This document shows, in pieces, positions 22,772 to 34,578 of a stretch of DNA of 64,000 nucleotides. Within the stretch, counting starts at the first letter, position 1. Every line of letters starts with the position of its first letter. A program made the translations under genes and the position numbers. The stretch lies in NCBI GenBank assembly GCA_032358165.1, contig JAALGY010000001.1:930001-994000 (forward strand), given 5' to 3'. This DNA comes from Diplosphaera chodatii. Taxonomy: Eukaryota > Chlorophyta > Trebouxiophyceae > Prasiolales > Stichococcaceae. The notes under the pieces are model-generated. The model was not told the origin of the DNA. It saw only the letters and a program-made list of their open reading frames with translations, and made no database searches.

Positions 22772-25386
22772 ATGACGTCCAGCTCTTCCCGCAGCGATGG
22801 CACGAACGGCACGGCGGAAGAGGCTGTGGCAAATGGCGCGGTCAATGGACACACGGCCAGCATGACCAGGAGCACTGAGGCACCGTCGAACGGGACCTAT
22901 GAGTCAGTTCAGGACTATTACGGGAAGGTGACATGCAATGCGTGGTTGATCGTGCATTGAGCCATGAAGTGTAGCAAGACGGCGCTGACCAACACACTTA
23001 TTCTGCTGTGCACCGTATCCAGGTCCTGAAGTCCTCTAAAAACCTCAAAACAGGTTGGCTTGTATATCTTCTTGTCAAGGCACGGCTGTTGTATCGTTTG
23101 CTGGCAGCCAGTGCAGCAGCTAACGTTTGGTGGACTCACAGGGGCATGCACAGCCGGCGGCGCGCCGCCAAAGCAGATTCGGCAGGTGCAGTTGCACACA
23201 ACACCCCGCTGTCTTCCCTTGCAACCTTCAACGGTGCAGTGCGTACGCCACGCTGGTATTCTTGTCACTTCAAATCGCATGCAGCAGTCCAGTCGCATGC
23301 AGCAGTCAGCGCGCTCGCTGCTAATGATGCAGATCCTGGCGCGGGTGCCGGATGAGGTGACGTCCAAGTTTTATGGCTGCGGGGCGCCGCTGCCACTCGG
23401 CATTGACGGCCTGCACGTGCTGGACCTGGGCAGCGGCTCTGGGCGCGATTGCTATGTGTGCGCAGCGCTTGTGGGGCCGCACGGCAGCGTGACTGGCATC
23501 GACATGACAGATGAGCAGAATCAGGTCAGTCCCGCGGCTGGCGTGCAATGCGCAATGGCCGTGGTGCTGCGCTGTTGTGTGGGTTTAAAAGTTTGAGCGT
23601 CTCGGCGGCATCCCGATCAAAACAACTGGCGGGGTAGCACCTCCACATTGTCTCGTTAATGATGCAGGTCGCGCAGCGCCACATGGAGGCATACAGCAGG
23701 CAGCTTGGGCACTGCTGCAGTAACATGCGTTTTGTGACCGGCCACATAGAGTACCTCGACAGGTACACAGCACCTGCAAGGCCAGGGCTGCAGAGTCATA
23801 GCTGAACGCTGTTGAAACTGCTGATATGCCTGGCATCGAAGGGCATCAAGGTCCCTCCAACAATATGTTGCAGGGCTGGTATCGTAGACGAATCCGTGGA
23901 TCTCGTCATCAGCAACTGCGTTGTGAACCTCAGCCCAGACAAGCAGCGCGTCATTCGTGAAGCATACCGTGTGCTGCGGCCAGGCGGCGAGATGTACTTC
24001 AGCGATGTGTATGCAGATAGACGCGTCCCGGCAGCTCTTCAGAAAGATGAGGTATGCTCCTGACAGCAGCAATGGACATGCAACCGTCTGCTGCGCATGC
24101 TGCAAGCGCCTGATTAGTTCAGGGAGGGTAGTCGTTGCTATGCTTGTGGCTGCCTCACAGCTGCGCGTATTTGCGAACCTGGTTTTGAGGTTGTGGGGGT
24201 CCATCGGGGGCTCACAGACTGACTTCGGAGGGCTGCACGGGATACGCACGGCATGTGGTTGGGGTGCAGGTGATCTGGGGCGAGTGCATTGCTGGCGCCC
24301 TGTACATCAACGACTTCCTGCGCATCGCCAAGGATGCGGGCTTTGCCGACCCGCGCATTCTGCACCAGGGGCCGGTCGCCATCCACGATGCCGAAATCCA
24401 GGTGCACCTTATGGCGGTTCCGACTGAGCGCGCTCTGGCTTGTAACACCCGCCCAATGCTGCAACCTGCGGCCTCCTGTGTCCGTTTGAGCCCCGACTCT
24501 ACACCGCCCCATCTGATCCCATCGGCACCTGGCCCCCTGCCTCCTGCAGGACGCAGTGGGAAACATCCGCTTCTACAGCATCACCTTCCGGCTGTTCAAG
24601 CTGCCTGGCCTCGTGGAGCCCGACTGCGAGGAATACGGGCAGTTTGCCGTCTACAAGGTAGATGAGAACTCCGGACCAGCAGGCACACCTACACCCATTG
24701 GCGACTGTGCGACATAAACAAGGGCAGCTTCGTTATATAAGCTGAAGCAAAGGCTGTGTCTGGAGGACCACTCTAATAGCGTCATAGCATTTGGTGGTGC
24801 CCACACGCTGCAGGGCAGCATCGAGGGGCAGCCGCATGCGTACAAGCTGGACCAGGGGCACATCTTCGAGACAGGACGCCGGACATCGGTGTGCGGCAAC
24901 ACAGCCGCCATGCTGGGCGAGAATGGCGTCAGCTGGCTTGCGAAGCACTTTGAGGTTAGATCCTCCTGCAACACACCATACCCTTGCAGCAAGGTTGAGA
25001 CTGCTGGATGTGGGTTTGCACGGCATGTTCGTCAGCAGAATGCAGCAGTGGCTCACCAAGAAGCTCACCAGCAGCTGATGTGTCACTGTGCGCTAGATAT
25101 GTTGCGAGTGCAAACCTGAAGAGACGCCTGCGACCACGACAAAGAACTGCTCGAGTTTACCCAGTGTACCCATATGTAGTCTACCTGGGAACACAACCCT
25201 GCAACATGCCCGATGCAGGGTGTTCCCCTTTTTTGGATTGGGAAATTACAGATTACAATATCCACATGGCTGCCTGTGCAGGTCGTTGGCAATCGCGCTG
25301 TGCACTTCGGCGCATACACCGCATGTGCTTCGGACTACCAGCTGCCAGAGGAGGCGCCGCCGACGGTTGCCGCCAGCTGCTGTTAG
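22772..25386 (+). CDS. arsM: ArsM, arsenite S-adenosylmethionine methyltransferase
   Basis: It methylates As(III) stepwise using SAM. Ten exons, 22772-22927, 23023-23053, 23142-23185, 23333-23524, 23668-23762, 23874-24051, 24270-24401, 24550-24657, 24814-24954 and 25282-25386 (TAG), give 393 residues. Motifs visible are the YYGKVL...CTAGG start, YGCGAPLPLGIDG, the SAM-binding VLDLGSGSGRDCYV, VTGIDMTDEQ, SNCVVNLSPDKQRVIREAYR, VLRPGGEMYFSDVYADRR, and GECIAGALYINDFLRI. The four key cysteines are present at 65, 93, 188 and 238. The 28-residue and 50-residue gaps equal those between Cys44/72 and Cys174/224 of the Cyanidioschyzon enzyme. The N-terminus is Ser/Thr-rich, and the protein ends in Ser-Cys-Cys. 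The gene is tail-to-tail with the glycosyltransferase. Confidence 0.96.
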
Positions 25387-25690
25387 GCTGCCGAAAAACT
25401 GCAGCGTGCTGGTCTGCTCCAAGTTGTTTCCAGCAGGAGAGCTGACAGACGTGTGGAGATAGTTGCAAGGCTCAATCGAGCCTCAATCACGTGGAGTTGC
25501 TCACTAGCAAGTAGCTGTAGCGGAGGTGCGACAGGTGCGGGGTTGGCAGATGGTTTGCGATTTTACATTGGGGTCAATTTGCTATTGCAGCGTGATGTCA
25601 AGTTTTACAAATTTAGCAGGGACAGATACGTATCGCACTGAAAACTCATTGATCGTTCCCAGTATGTATCTCATTGTTTGTCCAGACATG
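25387..25690. other. Convergent spacer between arsM and the glycosyltransferase
   Basis: These 304 bases between two 3' ends show no exon or repeat. Confidence 0.5.
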
Positions 25691-27492
25691 TCATCGGAAG
25701 CTGTCGGCATACAGCGTCCTGTACAGCCTGATGAGCCTTCCCCGCGAGATGCCCAGATACCAGCCCAAGCCGATAGTGAAATGTATTTTTGTGGCTTTCC
25801 AGTTGCCAAGGGCCTCCAGCCGCCGTCCGCTGGTGTGTGCTGGCGGCCACAGGATCTGCACACGTCATCACAAGCATGGCACAGCTCAACACCCACAGAT
25901 GCCACACAAAGGAAGCTAGCACACTGACCGAGTTGGAAGCGGACGAAACATAGGATAGGGAACACATCGTGCCATGTCAGCAGCACTCAGATCCCACTTG
26001 TTTGATGTGACCGCGACCTGACCACGGCAGCTGCCAACCATCCCAGTACCGCCGCTGTTGCCTGGAAGCCGATGGCCTCCTCTCATGCATGCTGCAGTGC
26101 GACCAGTATAACCTGAGGCACATGTGTATGTCATGGTGTGAATCAGATCGTCTCTTTCGATATTACAACTCATATGTGTACCTTATGCACAATTGCACGT
26201 CCTCCATGATGGGCAGCGTTTCATCATATCCGCCGGCCTGCTCGAAATCTGCCGTGCGACAAAAGAGACTCTGGTCTCCAAAGAGTGCCAGGCCACCACT
26301 GCGCCAAAGAATTGTCAGGTATTTGATGGTGTACTTCAGTCGTCAGACATGCAGCATTGCCCTGACAGATACAGAAACCAAAATCGGAGCGGATATTGCA
26401 GAGCAGACTCGCACCCGAGCCACATCAGCGGGCGTGCGACCATCACCAGATAGTAGCTTTTCAGCAGGTGGTGCACTGTCATGAAGCGCAGCAGCGAGCC
26501 GTCACGGCGCTCTATCATCGTGCGGAAGCCTGCAGGTGCTTGAGCAATAAGTTGCGTCCATTCGGCAGTCGGTCTTGAGCAGCTTCAACGACACATGCAT
26601 TTGTAACAGGCACGACGTGCAACTGACAGTGGGTCAGCAGGTCAGCAGCGGACATGGCAGATCGTCTGATTGACGACCTGCCATATCCTGACAGAGTCTT
26701 GAGCACAGCGAGGGACACTCAAACATGACCAGCTCACCCGCCAGCACTGTCATTGGGTCCGCCAGCGTTGAGCGCATGATGCGCACCAGTGCCTGCGGCG
26801 GGCGGCTGTCCGCATGCACAAAGCACAGCAGGTCGCCTGCAGTTCAACCGCCTGCTCTGTCGGCTCTTGGAAGGCCCGTCTTGTGGTACACATCATTTGC
26901 AATAACCTCATGACATGACTGTCAAGAGCATGCACATGATCAAGCGTATTGAGGTGACGCACCAGAGGCTTTTGCAGCGCCTGCATTCATCTGGATGGCT
27001 CGACCCCTCTGTGACGACACCACAGTGGCGCCGGTAGCCTGCGCCACCTGGGCCGTGCTGCATAGGGGAGGCTCCGACCTCAGAAGCCGTGCCGCTTGTA
27101 TGCACTTGTCCCACATCGCGTACGGCTGTGGCTGGTTGTCAGAGCTGACCACCCAAACACGGCAGAGCGACCTGCACCTGTCCTCACTGTTGCCATCGAC
27201 CACGATGATCTCGTGCGCAGGCGGCTGGAGGCGTTGCAGCCACTGCATGCCGGACTGCAAGCCCGTCAGGAGGTCGATACAGGTTCAGGCAAGCACCCGC
27301 CACAGCACTAATGACAGAGCAGAATAGCAAGGGCCCTGCACCTCCAGGGTCTGACTCAACGTGTTTGCTTCATTCAGTGCCTGCAGCGTGCAGATCAGCA
27401 GGTCTTCCAGGCGCGATGACATGTCCACAGATGCTGCGGTGCACCGGCAGTCTGCTCACCGGGATGATGATCGAAACAGTTTCTACTGATCG
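25691..27492 (-). CDS. Family-2 glycosyltransferase, TIGR04283 arsenosugar type (5' end incomplete)
   Basis: The exons recognised are 27460-27492 (5' limit uncertain), 27342-27380, 27178-27254, 26963-27057, 26738-26836, 26415-26529, 26182-26298 and 25691-25855 (TGA). They give ETVSIIIP, ALNEANTLSQTLE, PPAHEIIVVDGNSEDR, SSQRGRAIQMNAGAAKASG, DLLCFVHADSRPPQALVRIM, FMTVHHLLKSYYLVMVARP, FGDQSLFCRTADF, GGYDETLPIMEDVQLC, and SGRRLEALGNWKATKIHFTI with GLGWYLGISRGRL. This is the full domain order of the TIGR04283 glycosyltransferases, which NCBI names as arsenosugar-biosynthesis enzymes. The short link between LCIR (26182) and the last exon is unresolved, and I did not find the start codon. Its position beside arsM supports a role in organoarsenical glycosylation (inference). 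Confidence 0.85.
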
Positions 27493-28084
27493 CTGCCCAA
27501 TAGCTGCTTGGTCTTGGTTGCGTCTGTGACGCCAGTACCAGTACGTGACCACCTGCACCCGGTCTGAGCGCGTACTGCCACAAGTTTGTGCATGGTAGGT
27601 TGCGTGCATGCAGCGGCAATGTGGCATGCATCCACATGGTTGAATCACTCACCAATGCCGATGCTACCACTATCCAAACATACATGCAGGCTTGCAATCA
27701 CGGCAAGTATTGTGGCACGATTGCACTGCTGTGCGCTAAGAACAGCTGGTCATGGACGCATGATCAGCACCGCGACGGCATGGTGCAACAACAACAGCCC
27801 CTACAAAGTGATCGCTGTAAAGTCCTGACAATACGACGGTCAGTGACATCTACATTGCGGAATAAAGCTGCGATCTGCTGGAGACACTTCCTACAGCTGA
27901 TGTATATAACCAAGCCATGCAGCATGCAGGGTATTGTGTGCACATCAGCAGAATCTCGCACATTTCATGTTGCACATAAGCATTCAGCATCGCGGCCGAT
28001 CCATATTGTGGTGCTGAGTTCGCCTGGTGCAAGCAGCTGGTCATGTTGAACTGCAGTTGGCCAGTCCCTTCGACATGTCGGACG
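27493..28084. other. Divergent spacer upstream of the glycosyltransferase
   Basis: About 0.6 kb should hold the missing first exon of the glycosyltransferase and both promoters. I cannot support any specific site. Confidence 0.35.
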
Positions 28085-28520
28085 ATGTCTGCCTACGGCA
28101 GCGGCATGTCAGCAGTACAAACATCCATGTCGCGGCAATCACTCTGCAGATCATGTCGGCCTTCAGCTCGCACTAACCAGCAATCAGCAGATCTGCAGAT
28201 TGCCGCACCTGTGCGCATGACGCTTGCTGACATCACCGTCGCAACGCCAGAGTCGGCGGTTTCCAAGCGACCCACCAGCAGAGTATGCGCACCGTCTCAG
28301 GAAACATCAACTGTGTACGCTCAGTTGACTGGCGACCGTGTGCTACAGGCTTCATGAGGGACTCAACTTGGTGCCGCAGGCTGAGACAGCTTCAGAGAAT
28401 TGGGTTGCGCCTTGGGAGGGCGGGGTCTGGAGCCCGCTCTTCTTCGTGTCCATTGGCATATTCCTCCTGACGAACTGGCTGATCCAACGGGAGGAGAGCG
28501 GGGCAAGGAGAAAGCAATAG
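28085..28520 (+). CDS. Small one-helix protein, probably plastid-targeted
   Basis: The last exon, 28380-28520 (TAG), is clear: ETASENWVAPWEGGVWSP, then one hydrophobic helix (LFFVSIGIFLLTNWLI) and a charged tail QREESGARRKQ. The upstream exon 28085-28282 is open and phase-consistent (donor AGA|GTATGC). It is Ser/Arg-rich with few acidic residues, as in algal plastid transit peptides. Together they give about 112 residues. The helix bordered by Trp and Pro resembles small thylakoid subunits in style, but I cannot assign it to one. Another donor near 28309 would lengthen the middle. It diverges from the glycosyltransferase and converges with RAD51B. Confidence 0.5.
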
Positions 28521-28865
28521 CAGCATCATATAAAGCTTGCGAGAGTGTGCAGTCTGCCACATGCAGCGCCCTCCAAAGCTGCAGGCAAGTGCAGATGCAT
28601 TGTGGGGCACGTCTAGCAACCCGTGGTGTATAGCCTGAACCCATAAGTTGCGGGTTTCGTGCTGCTGTCTGCTGCTGAGCTACAAGCTTTCGTTGGCCAC
28701 AGGCATTGCCAGCAAGCCCCCAGCCAGCACAGGAGTTGACAATGGAGGATGGTCCAGCAGCTGAAGACCCGAGCCATCAACCTGGAAAGCAAATGCGACC
28801 TGCGAACCATGAAGGACGTTGGCAGGCAGTATTGAGGCACATTGCTTACTGCTACGTAAACTCTA
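28521..28865. other. Convergent spacer
   Basis: These 345 bases between two 3' ends may include the true end of RAD51B if its last exon is spliced again after VAKSPVAPT. Nothing else is seen. Confidence 0.4.
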
Positions 28866-31259
28866 TCACATGCTGTGCAGATTGCCAAACACTTTGCTCA
28901 CTGTGGGGGCCACGGGGCTCTTGGCCACCTGCCACAGCAGTTCACGAGCACAGTTTACCTGCCCAAACGATGCAAAACACCGATGCAACAGCTCCCCGAG
29001 GGGTATAGTGCGGGCGCTCAGTTGCAGGCTGACATGAGTTGCCCACCTTGATCCACCTCACCCCATTAGACGCCTCGAGCACCAGCCTTGTGTTTACCGC
29101 GTGCGCCCACTGGGGGCCCTGCAGCAGGCAGCATTGTATTGGGCAACGACAGGGTCTGCGCCAGCACTGATCCTCTGCCGTGCACCACGTCTGTTCAGTG
29201 ACACGCTTAAAGCATACAGTGAACAGCATGCTCACCAGCGCTGGTGTCATATAAGACGTCTGCTGCCGAGATGTCATGTCAAAAACATGTGTGGGCGTCT
29301 GAAAAGCAGTGGTGATCTGCGGGAAACGGTTGTTGACTTGAAGCGTAGAGGGCACAAAATGTCAGCAAGCCAAATTTGGATGCCTGCAAGGCTATACTCA
29401 CCCTATGCAAACTCAACATGCACGTACCTGATTAGACACGATGATGGGAATATTGCAGCGTGCGGCCAGGCTCTTCAGCACAGCTGCCTGGTGACCTACG
29501 TCAAGTCAGCACAGAAGCTGGGGCTGACGCTGGCACGCCGCATGACACTGCACGATGGCAAGCATGCAGAGCAGCACCAGGACAGCTCATTATGCAGTCT
29601 GTACATCAGTGCTGGTCATGGTGTGTGCTAAGCTCACCCAGCAGCTGCTGCTGGTCTGAGTACTGACGGTCCGTCTCATTGCGGAACAGCGCTGCAATGC
29701 TATCGACCACCACAACCCTGCGCGGCCAAGGGCCTGGTCGGCTCAGATGCACAGCCCGCTCCACAGGCCTGACGTACGCATAGCAGCTTGAGGATCACGA
29801 TGCAGACAGCACTGTTTCACCTGATGTTGTTCCGTGCTGCTTCTCCTTGCTCGAGAGCCTGTGCGCAGTGCGCAGGTGGACAGCTTAGGTGCCGTTCAAC
29901 ATGGCACGCTGTGCACAGAGGTCGAAATGGCCACCAGTCACAACATACCTGCAGCTTTTGCAGTAGGTCTGCGACGCCGTCAGGCACGATGACGTGTATT
30001 CGCCCCAAGAGCGCAACCTGTGCTGGCTGTGTGGCGTACTGCTGGGGGAACCGCTTGACGGCAATCTCCTTGATGCGCTTTGCACTGCATATCGCCCGGA
30101 CAACTCAGCATAGGACAAGCTGCAGTATGGTACGTTGTGGCTGGATGGTGGACTATGTCACCGCAGTAGTCCGACAAGCAGTATTTGGCACGTGTTGGCG
30201 TCACCTGAACCTGCGCTCAGTGTCGATGTAGCATGCGGAGCCGGGCTGCAATCAACAGGGTTCACTATGATCAGCCAGCATTGTTGCAAGGCGCTGCGAC
30301 GGACTGTGCACTTGGGGATCGCCACAGGCAAACAAGCGCTCCATGTGATGATGCGGCGATGGACAACAGGATGCACAGATGCCCATAAGGCAGCACAGCG
30401 CAGATCCGACAGTGACATACCATTGACGAGCTCCGGGGAAGCATGCACCTGGTTGCCCTGAGGGCTCACAGCCAGCGACGCTGCGATTGCCGCCAGCTGC
30501 AGGCACAGCTGGGTCTTGCCGATGCCAGCGGGCCCAACGAGCTCCGTGATGCTGCCGCAGGCACACCCGCCGCGCAGCGCCCAGTCCAGGCCCTGCCAAC
30601 TGCACACCTGGCTTGCCTCATGCCGGCTGACCATCTGTCCTTCCACCCTGCCAAGTCAGTTTTCAATGCTGCAGTCCATGCCGGTCCACACCTACAACTT
30701 TGCTGTGATGTGCTCGTCGCAGGATGCACACAGATACACTCCTTCGTGTGATGTTTTGCCAGGCAGTTGACACTCTGCGCAGTGCAAGAGAGGTGGCTGA
30801 CCTGCAGCTGTGTGGCCAGGTGTGTTAGCCGAGCTGCCTGCATGCGGGCCAGATCAAGGGCTGTGAGGGGTTGTGGCAGCGTCGCAGCGGCCACTACCCG
30901 CAGCAGCGCCTCCACTGCAACACACATTTGACAGCCTATTGGTCTATAGACCCTGCTACCCGCAGCCAGCTGTGAGCAACTCTGGCTGACGTCACCATGC
31001 TGTCTCGTCTGCAAGCATTCTGGTTTCACCATCGGTGGCATCTGCTCAAGTGGTGAGTGTGAGCAAGATCGTCTGACAGTAGTGACCAGGAACATTGCGC
31101 AGGCACTGCCTGGAGGTCACCAGCAGGCAGCGGTTGATCCAGCATCTCCATCAGGTCCAGCGGCGAATGCGCCAGCACATCGCGTGGCGTCACCAACCGA
31201 AGGGCCGCCAGCTTGAACAGTGTCGCATTGCTGATACCAGCACAATGCAGCACGGGATC
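28866..31259 (-). CDS. RAD51B: RAD51 paralogue, RAD51B-like recombinase (5' end incomplete)
   Basis: RAD51B is part of the BCDX2 complex in homologous recombination. The exons seen are 31121-31259, 30802-30914, 30449-30599, 30211-30245, 29949-30084, 29638-29768, 29428-29495, 29062-29118 and 28866-28928 (TGA). The N-terminal helix-hairpin part reads LFKLAALRLVTPRDVL and LDLMEMLDQPL. The ATPase core has Walker A in ITELVGPAGIGKTQLCLQLA, then CYIDTERSAKRIKEIAVKRF, Walker B RRVVVVDSIAALFRNE, AARCNIPIIVSNQ, QWAHAVNTRLVLEAS and VAKSPVAPT. RAD51B is preferred over XRCC3 or RAD51C because of the TELVGPAGIGKTQ loop and the ALRGG lead. Two junctions (30802 to 30599 and 29949 to 29768) do not close in phase, so small exons are missing there; the start codon is also not found. 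Confidence 0.82.
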
Positions 31260-31884
31260 CTGCACGGTGCATGCCGAGATTGCAGAGCTTTGTGTTTGGA
31301 TATGTGGCATTGGGCAGGTTCTGCACCCAAGCACATGGATAGAAGCATGCATCTATCAATGCTACAGTACCAGCTGGTTTAGTGCCATATGCGCCACTGC
31401 TCCGAGCCGCCTGAGTCATCACTAAAGACGGGCACTCATCACTGGATGCCCGCTGAGGCTCATGCAGAACACTTCAGATCACAGCCATTGTCGAAAGACG
31501 ATAGCCGCTGATATTGCGATCTCCTGAGGTTTGGCTGCTGGTCGCATAGCAGTGCATGTGCTGTGTCCGTCGGTGCGGTCCTCTTAGCAGCGTGGACGGC
31601 ACGTCACGTGGATAGGGGACGATCAGGAGACACTGCAGCGAACCGATATAATTGTGTCACGTACAAGTGCGAGGTGCACATCCATGAATGATGTACTGCA
31701 TGATGGGCCAGCACGCCCAGCAGGGGGACCCTATACTGGGACCTCAACAGCTCGCTCAGCAGTCCGGCTCTACATCTGTCGCCAGCCGCCGTGCCCGCGC
31801 AGAACCCGACACAGTGGATTCGTTGCTAACGTCAATCATTGTGCGAGCACCCCGCTGCAGCCATCGCCAGGCAATCAGGGCGTC
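31260..31884. other. Divergent spacer between RAD51B and the SAP protein
   Basis: This stretch holds the missing RAD51B first exon and possibly an extra 5' exon of the SAP gene (open frame at about 31689-31840). Neither is certain. Confidence 0.35.
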
Positions 31885-34578
31885 ATGGCCCTCGTCGGCT
31901 CCGCACCTCCACTGGCGCGAATGCCCAAGTCTGCCTGGGTAAGCAGCTTGGTGCAGCGCCTGAAGGCGCGTGGCGTACCAAAGGTGGGGATCAGATGACT
32001 GCCCGCCGGGATAGGTTGTCCGATGGCGAGTCAGGCCGTGCAGGCTGCTCAAACACTCAAACTCAGCGCATGGCTGTCAGCGCCTTGCATGTCGCCCTGC
32101 GCCGGCCCATTGGCGAACGTACCCTTCACGATGTGCATTAGGATTCTGCGCGGCTTGCCAGACCGCCGCGTCAGGGGAAGATGTTACTGGGAACGTTGAG
32201 CGATCAGAGCGACGACAGAGGGTGCAGCGTCTCTCTGACCTCAACAACCGCACCTCTGCAGGGCCTGCACTCGGCGCTGCCGACGCGATGCTCGGCAACC
32301 GATGCACTGCCCGAGGAGCCCACCAAGTCCGTCCTGCTGACGCTGCCCAAGGTGCGGTGGCAGCTGGCGCTGCTCTGGAAGCTTTGCCTTGTCAAGACAG
32401 CAGCTGCTGTTGCAAAGCATCCACACGTGAGTGTGATATGATATCATGCCGATCAACACCACTAGCAAGCAGCAGCACTCTGCTTGAGGCCATGCGGGGT
32501 CTGAGATGAACATGCCATTTGCACCCTGCGACAGGCACGCCTGCAATCGGAGCTGAAGACGCGCGGCCTGCATACAACTGGCAACAAGCCCGCGCTCGTG
32601 AACCGTCTGCACGCCGCGCTTTCGGGGCAGCCGCTGCAGGTGGGCTGTGGTCCTGGGACTGACATGGTACCTGGTTCGGCAGGGTGCCAGTGCGCCTACT
32701 GACAACAGAGGATGTGGCGGTCCTGCTGACTTCCCCGTGACGCCTAAGCAGGGCTCCGTCGCACAGCATGCGGCTGTGCAGGAGCGCCCAGCAGAGGCGA
32801 ACGCCGAGCTTGTGCACCTGCGCGAGATGGTGCGCTTCCAAGTGCCCGCCCACATGCTCAGCGTGCCTGTCAGCCAACGCACGATGTGGTGTTGCAAAGG
32901 CTCACACAGATACCACCCTACACCCAGCCGGGATCTGCGGGGTCGCGAAGATTGGGACTCGCCCCGCATCTGCAGGTGTTGGCGCTCGACTCGCAGCTGG
33001 CAGAGATGGACTTTGCCCTGGCCGAGGCCACCGCGGCGCGCCTGTTCGAGCGGTGCGTGTCACCCGGCGCAGCCTCAGGCTCTGCTATGCTGACCAGCTT
33101 CCGCGGACCTCGCATGCTGCCACTTGCACCACGCTGCCCGATCGCAACCGCTGATGGACCCGGGGCGCCGCTGCAGGCGGCAGGTGGATGTGCTGCGGGA
33201 GGAGCTCGCCGAGCTGCGGGCCACCTGGGCCGCGGACCAGGAGGCGCTGCAGGACGCCGTCGACTCCGCACGCACGGTGCGCCCCCCCGGCGCCGCCCGA
33301 GTGCACCCCGTCTGATGCAGGACCAATGTGGGCTGCCTTGACCAGGGCCCGTGGCGTGTGCAGCTACAAACTGGGCTGGTCCACTGCCCGCTGCACTGCG
33401 TGCGGACTGTGCCGTGCATGGGCTGCACCAGCTCCACGCCTGCGATGGCCGCCCGCTGGGTGACAGAGCTAAGTGGCTGCTGTCATCGTGGCGAGCTGCT
33501 GTGTGGCTCGCGCGCGCAGCTGGCGGAGAGCGAGGAGGAGGTGCGGGAGCTGCAGGCGCAGACGGTGCAGTTCTCCGAGCGGGTCGTCAAGCTGCAGACC
33601 CTCCTCCAGGTGCATGGCTATCATGGGTTGTCCAGCGAGGCACATATCCTCCAGCCTTCAGCACTTGAGACTGCCACATTTGCGTTGCACCCGACTCCTC
33701 CAAGTGACCAGCTTCCATTCACACCTCGAATGTTGTTCGCGCTGGACCGCGCATGTGTCTGGGGGAAGTTGCACTGCGCTGACAAGAGCGCTCTTGCTGT
33801 AGACCCAGGACGACAAGATCGCGGAGCTGAAGCGCCAGCTGGCAGCTGCGCAGCCGGCGTATGCGATGGCAGGCGCCGAGGTGGGCGGCAACAGCAGGTC
33901 GCCCACCCTGGAGCAGCTGTTTGCCGGCCTGGGCAGCGGCGAAATGCTGCCCGCAAGTCCGGTGAGTGCCCGCTGGCACAACCTGCGATTCTCAAGGAAG
34001 CACTTCATCGCCACTTCACACCTACCGTCATGGCGGAAAAGGGTTTATCAGGTCCCTGCAGTGCACCCCCGCACCCGCCCCTGGCAGGTCCAGCAAACCT
34101 CGGCAGCTCTAAGTGTTCCGTAGTTCGCACCGTTGGCTACATTGCTGCCAACTGTAGGCGGGCAATGGCGGGTCCATGGCAGAGGCGGTGCTGTCGGCGT
34201 CGGCTTCACCTGCAAGCTGGCCGCTGGATGCGCCCCGCAGCAAGCCTGTCTTCAGGTAGGACCGCCGCTTCACACCACCAAGCGCCCTCATGTACAGGCT
34301 GGCTTGTGTTGTAGAGCAGCTGCCAGCGCAGCATATTCCCAATTCAGGGCTGATGCTGCTGTCTCGCGCCCGGCAGGAGCGACATCCTGCAGCAGCCCGG
34401 CGCGTTCGGTGTGGCAATGGCCGCCGGCACCATGTCAGCGGCAGAGGCGGCCGGTGAGGCATGGGGCACTGTCCGGCGGCTGGCGCCGCCAGAAAACCGT
34501 GGCGCTGTGGATGCGGCAGCAGTGGCAGCGGTCGGCAGCGTCAGCGTCATGGCCGCCTGGGCCCTGGGACAAGCGTGA
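31885..34578 (+). CDS. SAP-domain coiled-coil protein
   Basis: Ten exons join in frame to 387 residues: 31885-31983, 32262-32426, 32535-32639, 32767-32841, 32976-33052, 33177-33276, 33520-33609, 33809-33961, 34158-34255 and 34377-34578 (TGA). The first exon has a helix LVQRLKARGVPK that looks like half a SAP motif. The third exon gives a full SAP helix-turn-helix, LQSELKTRGLHTTGNKPALV followed by NRLHAAL. A long coiled coil follows (LDSQLAEMDFALAEATAARL, VDVLREELAELRATWAADQE, ESEEEVRELQAQTVQ, DKIAELKRQLAAA), then an Ala/Gly-rich C-terminus. SAP domains bind A/T-rich DNA or RNA, so a nuclear or organellar nucleic-acid role is plausible. I do not recognise the exact orthologue. The start at 31885 is the best ATG, but an upstream exon is possible. 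Confidence 0.7.
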
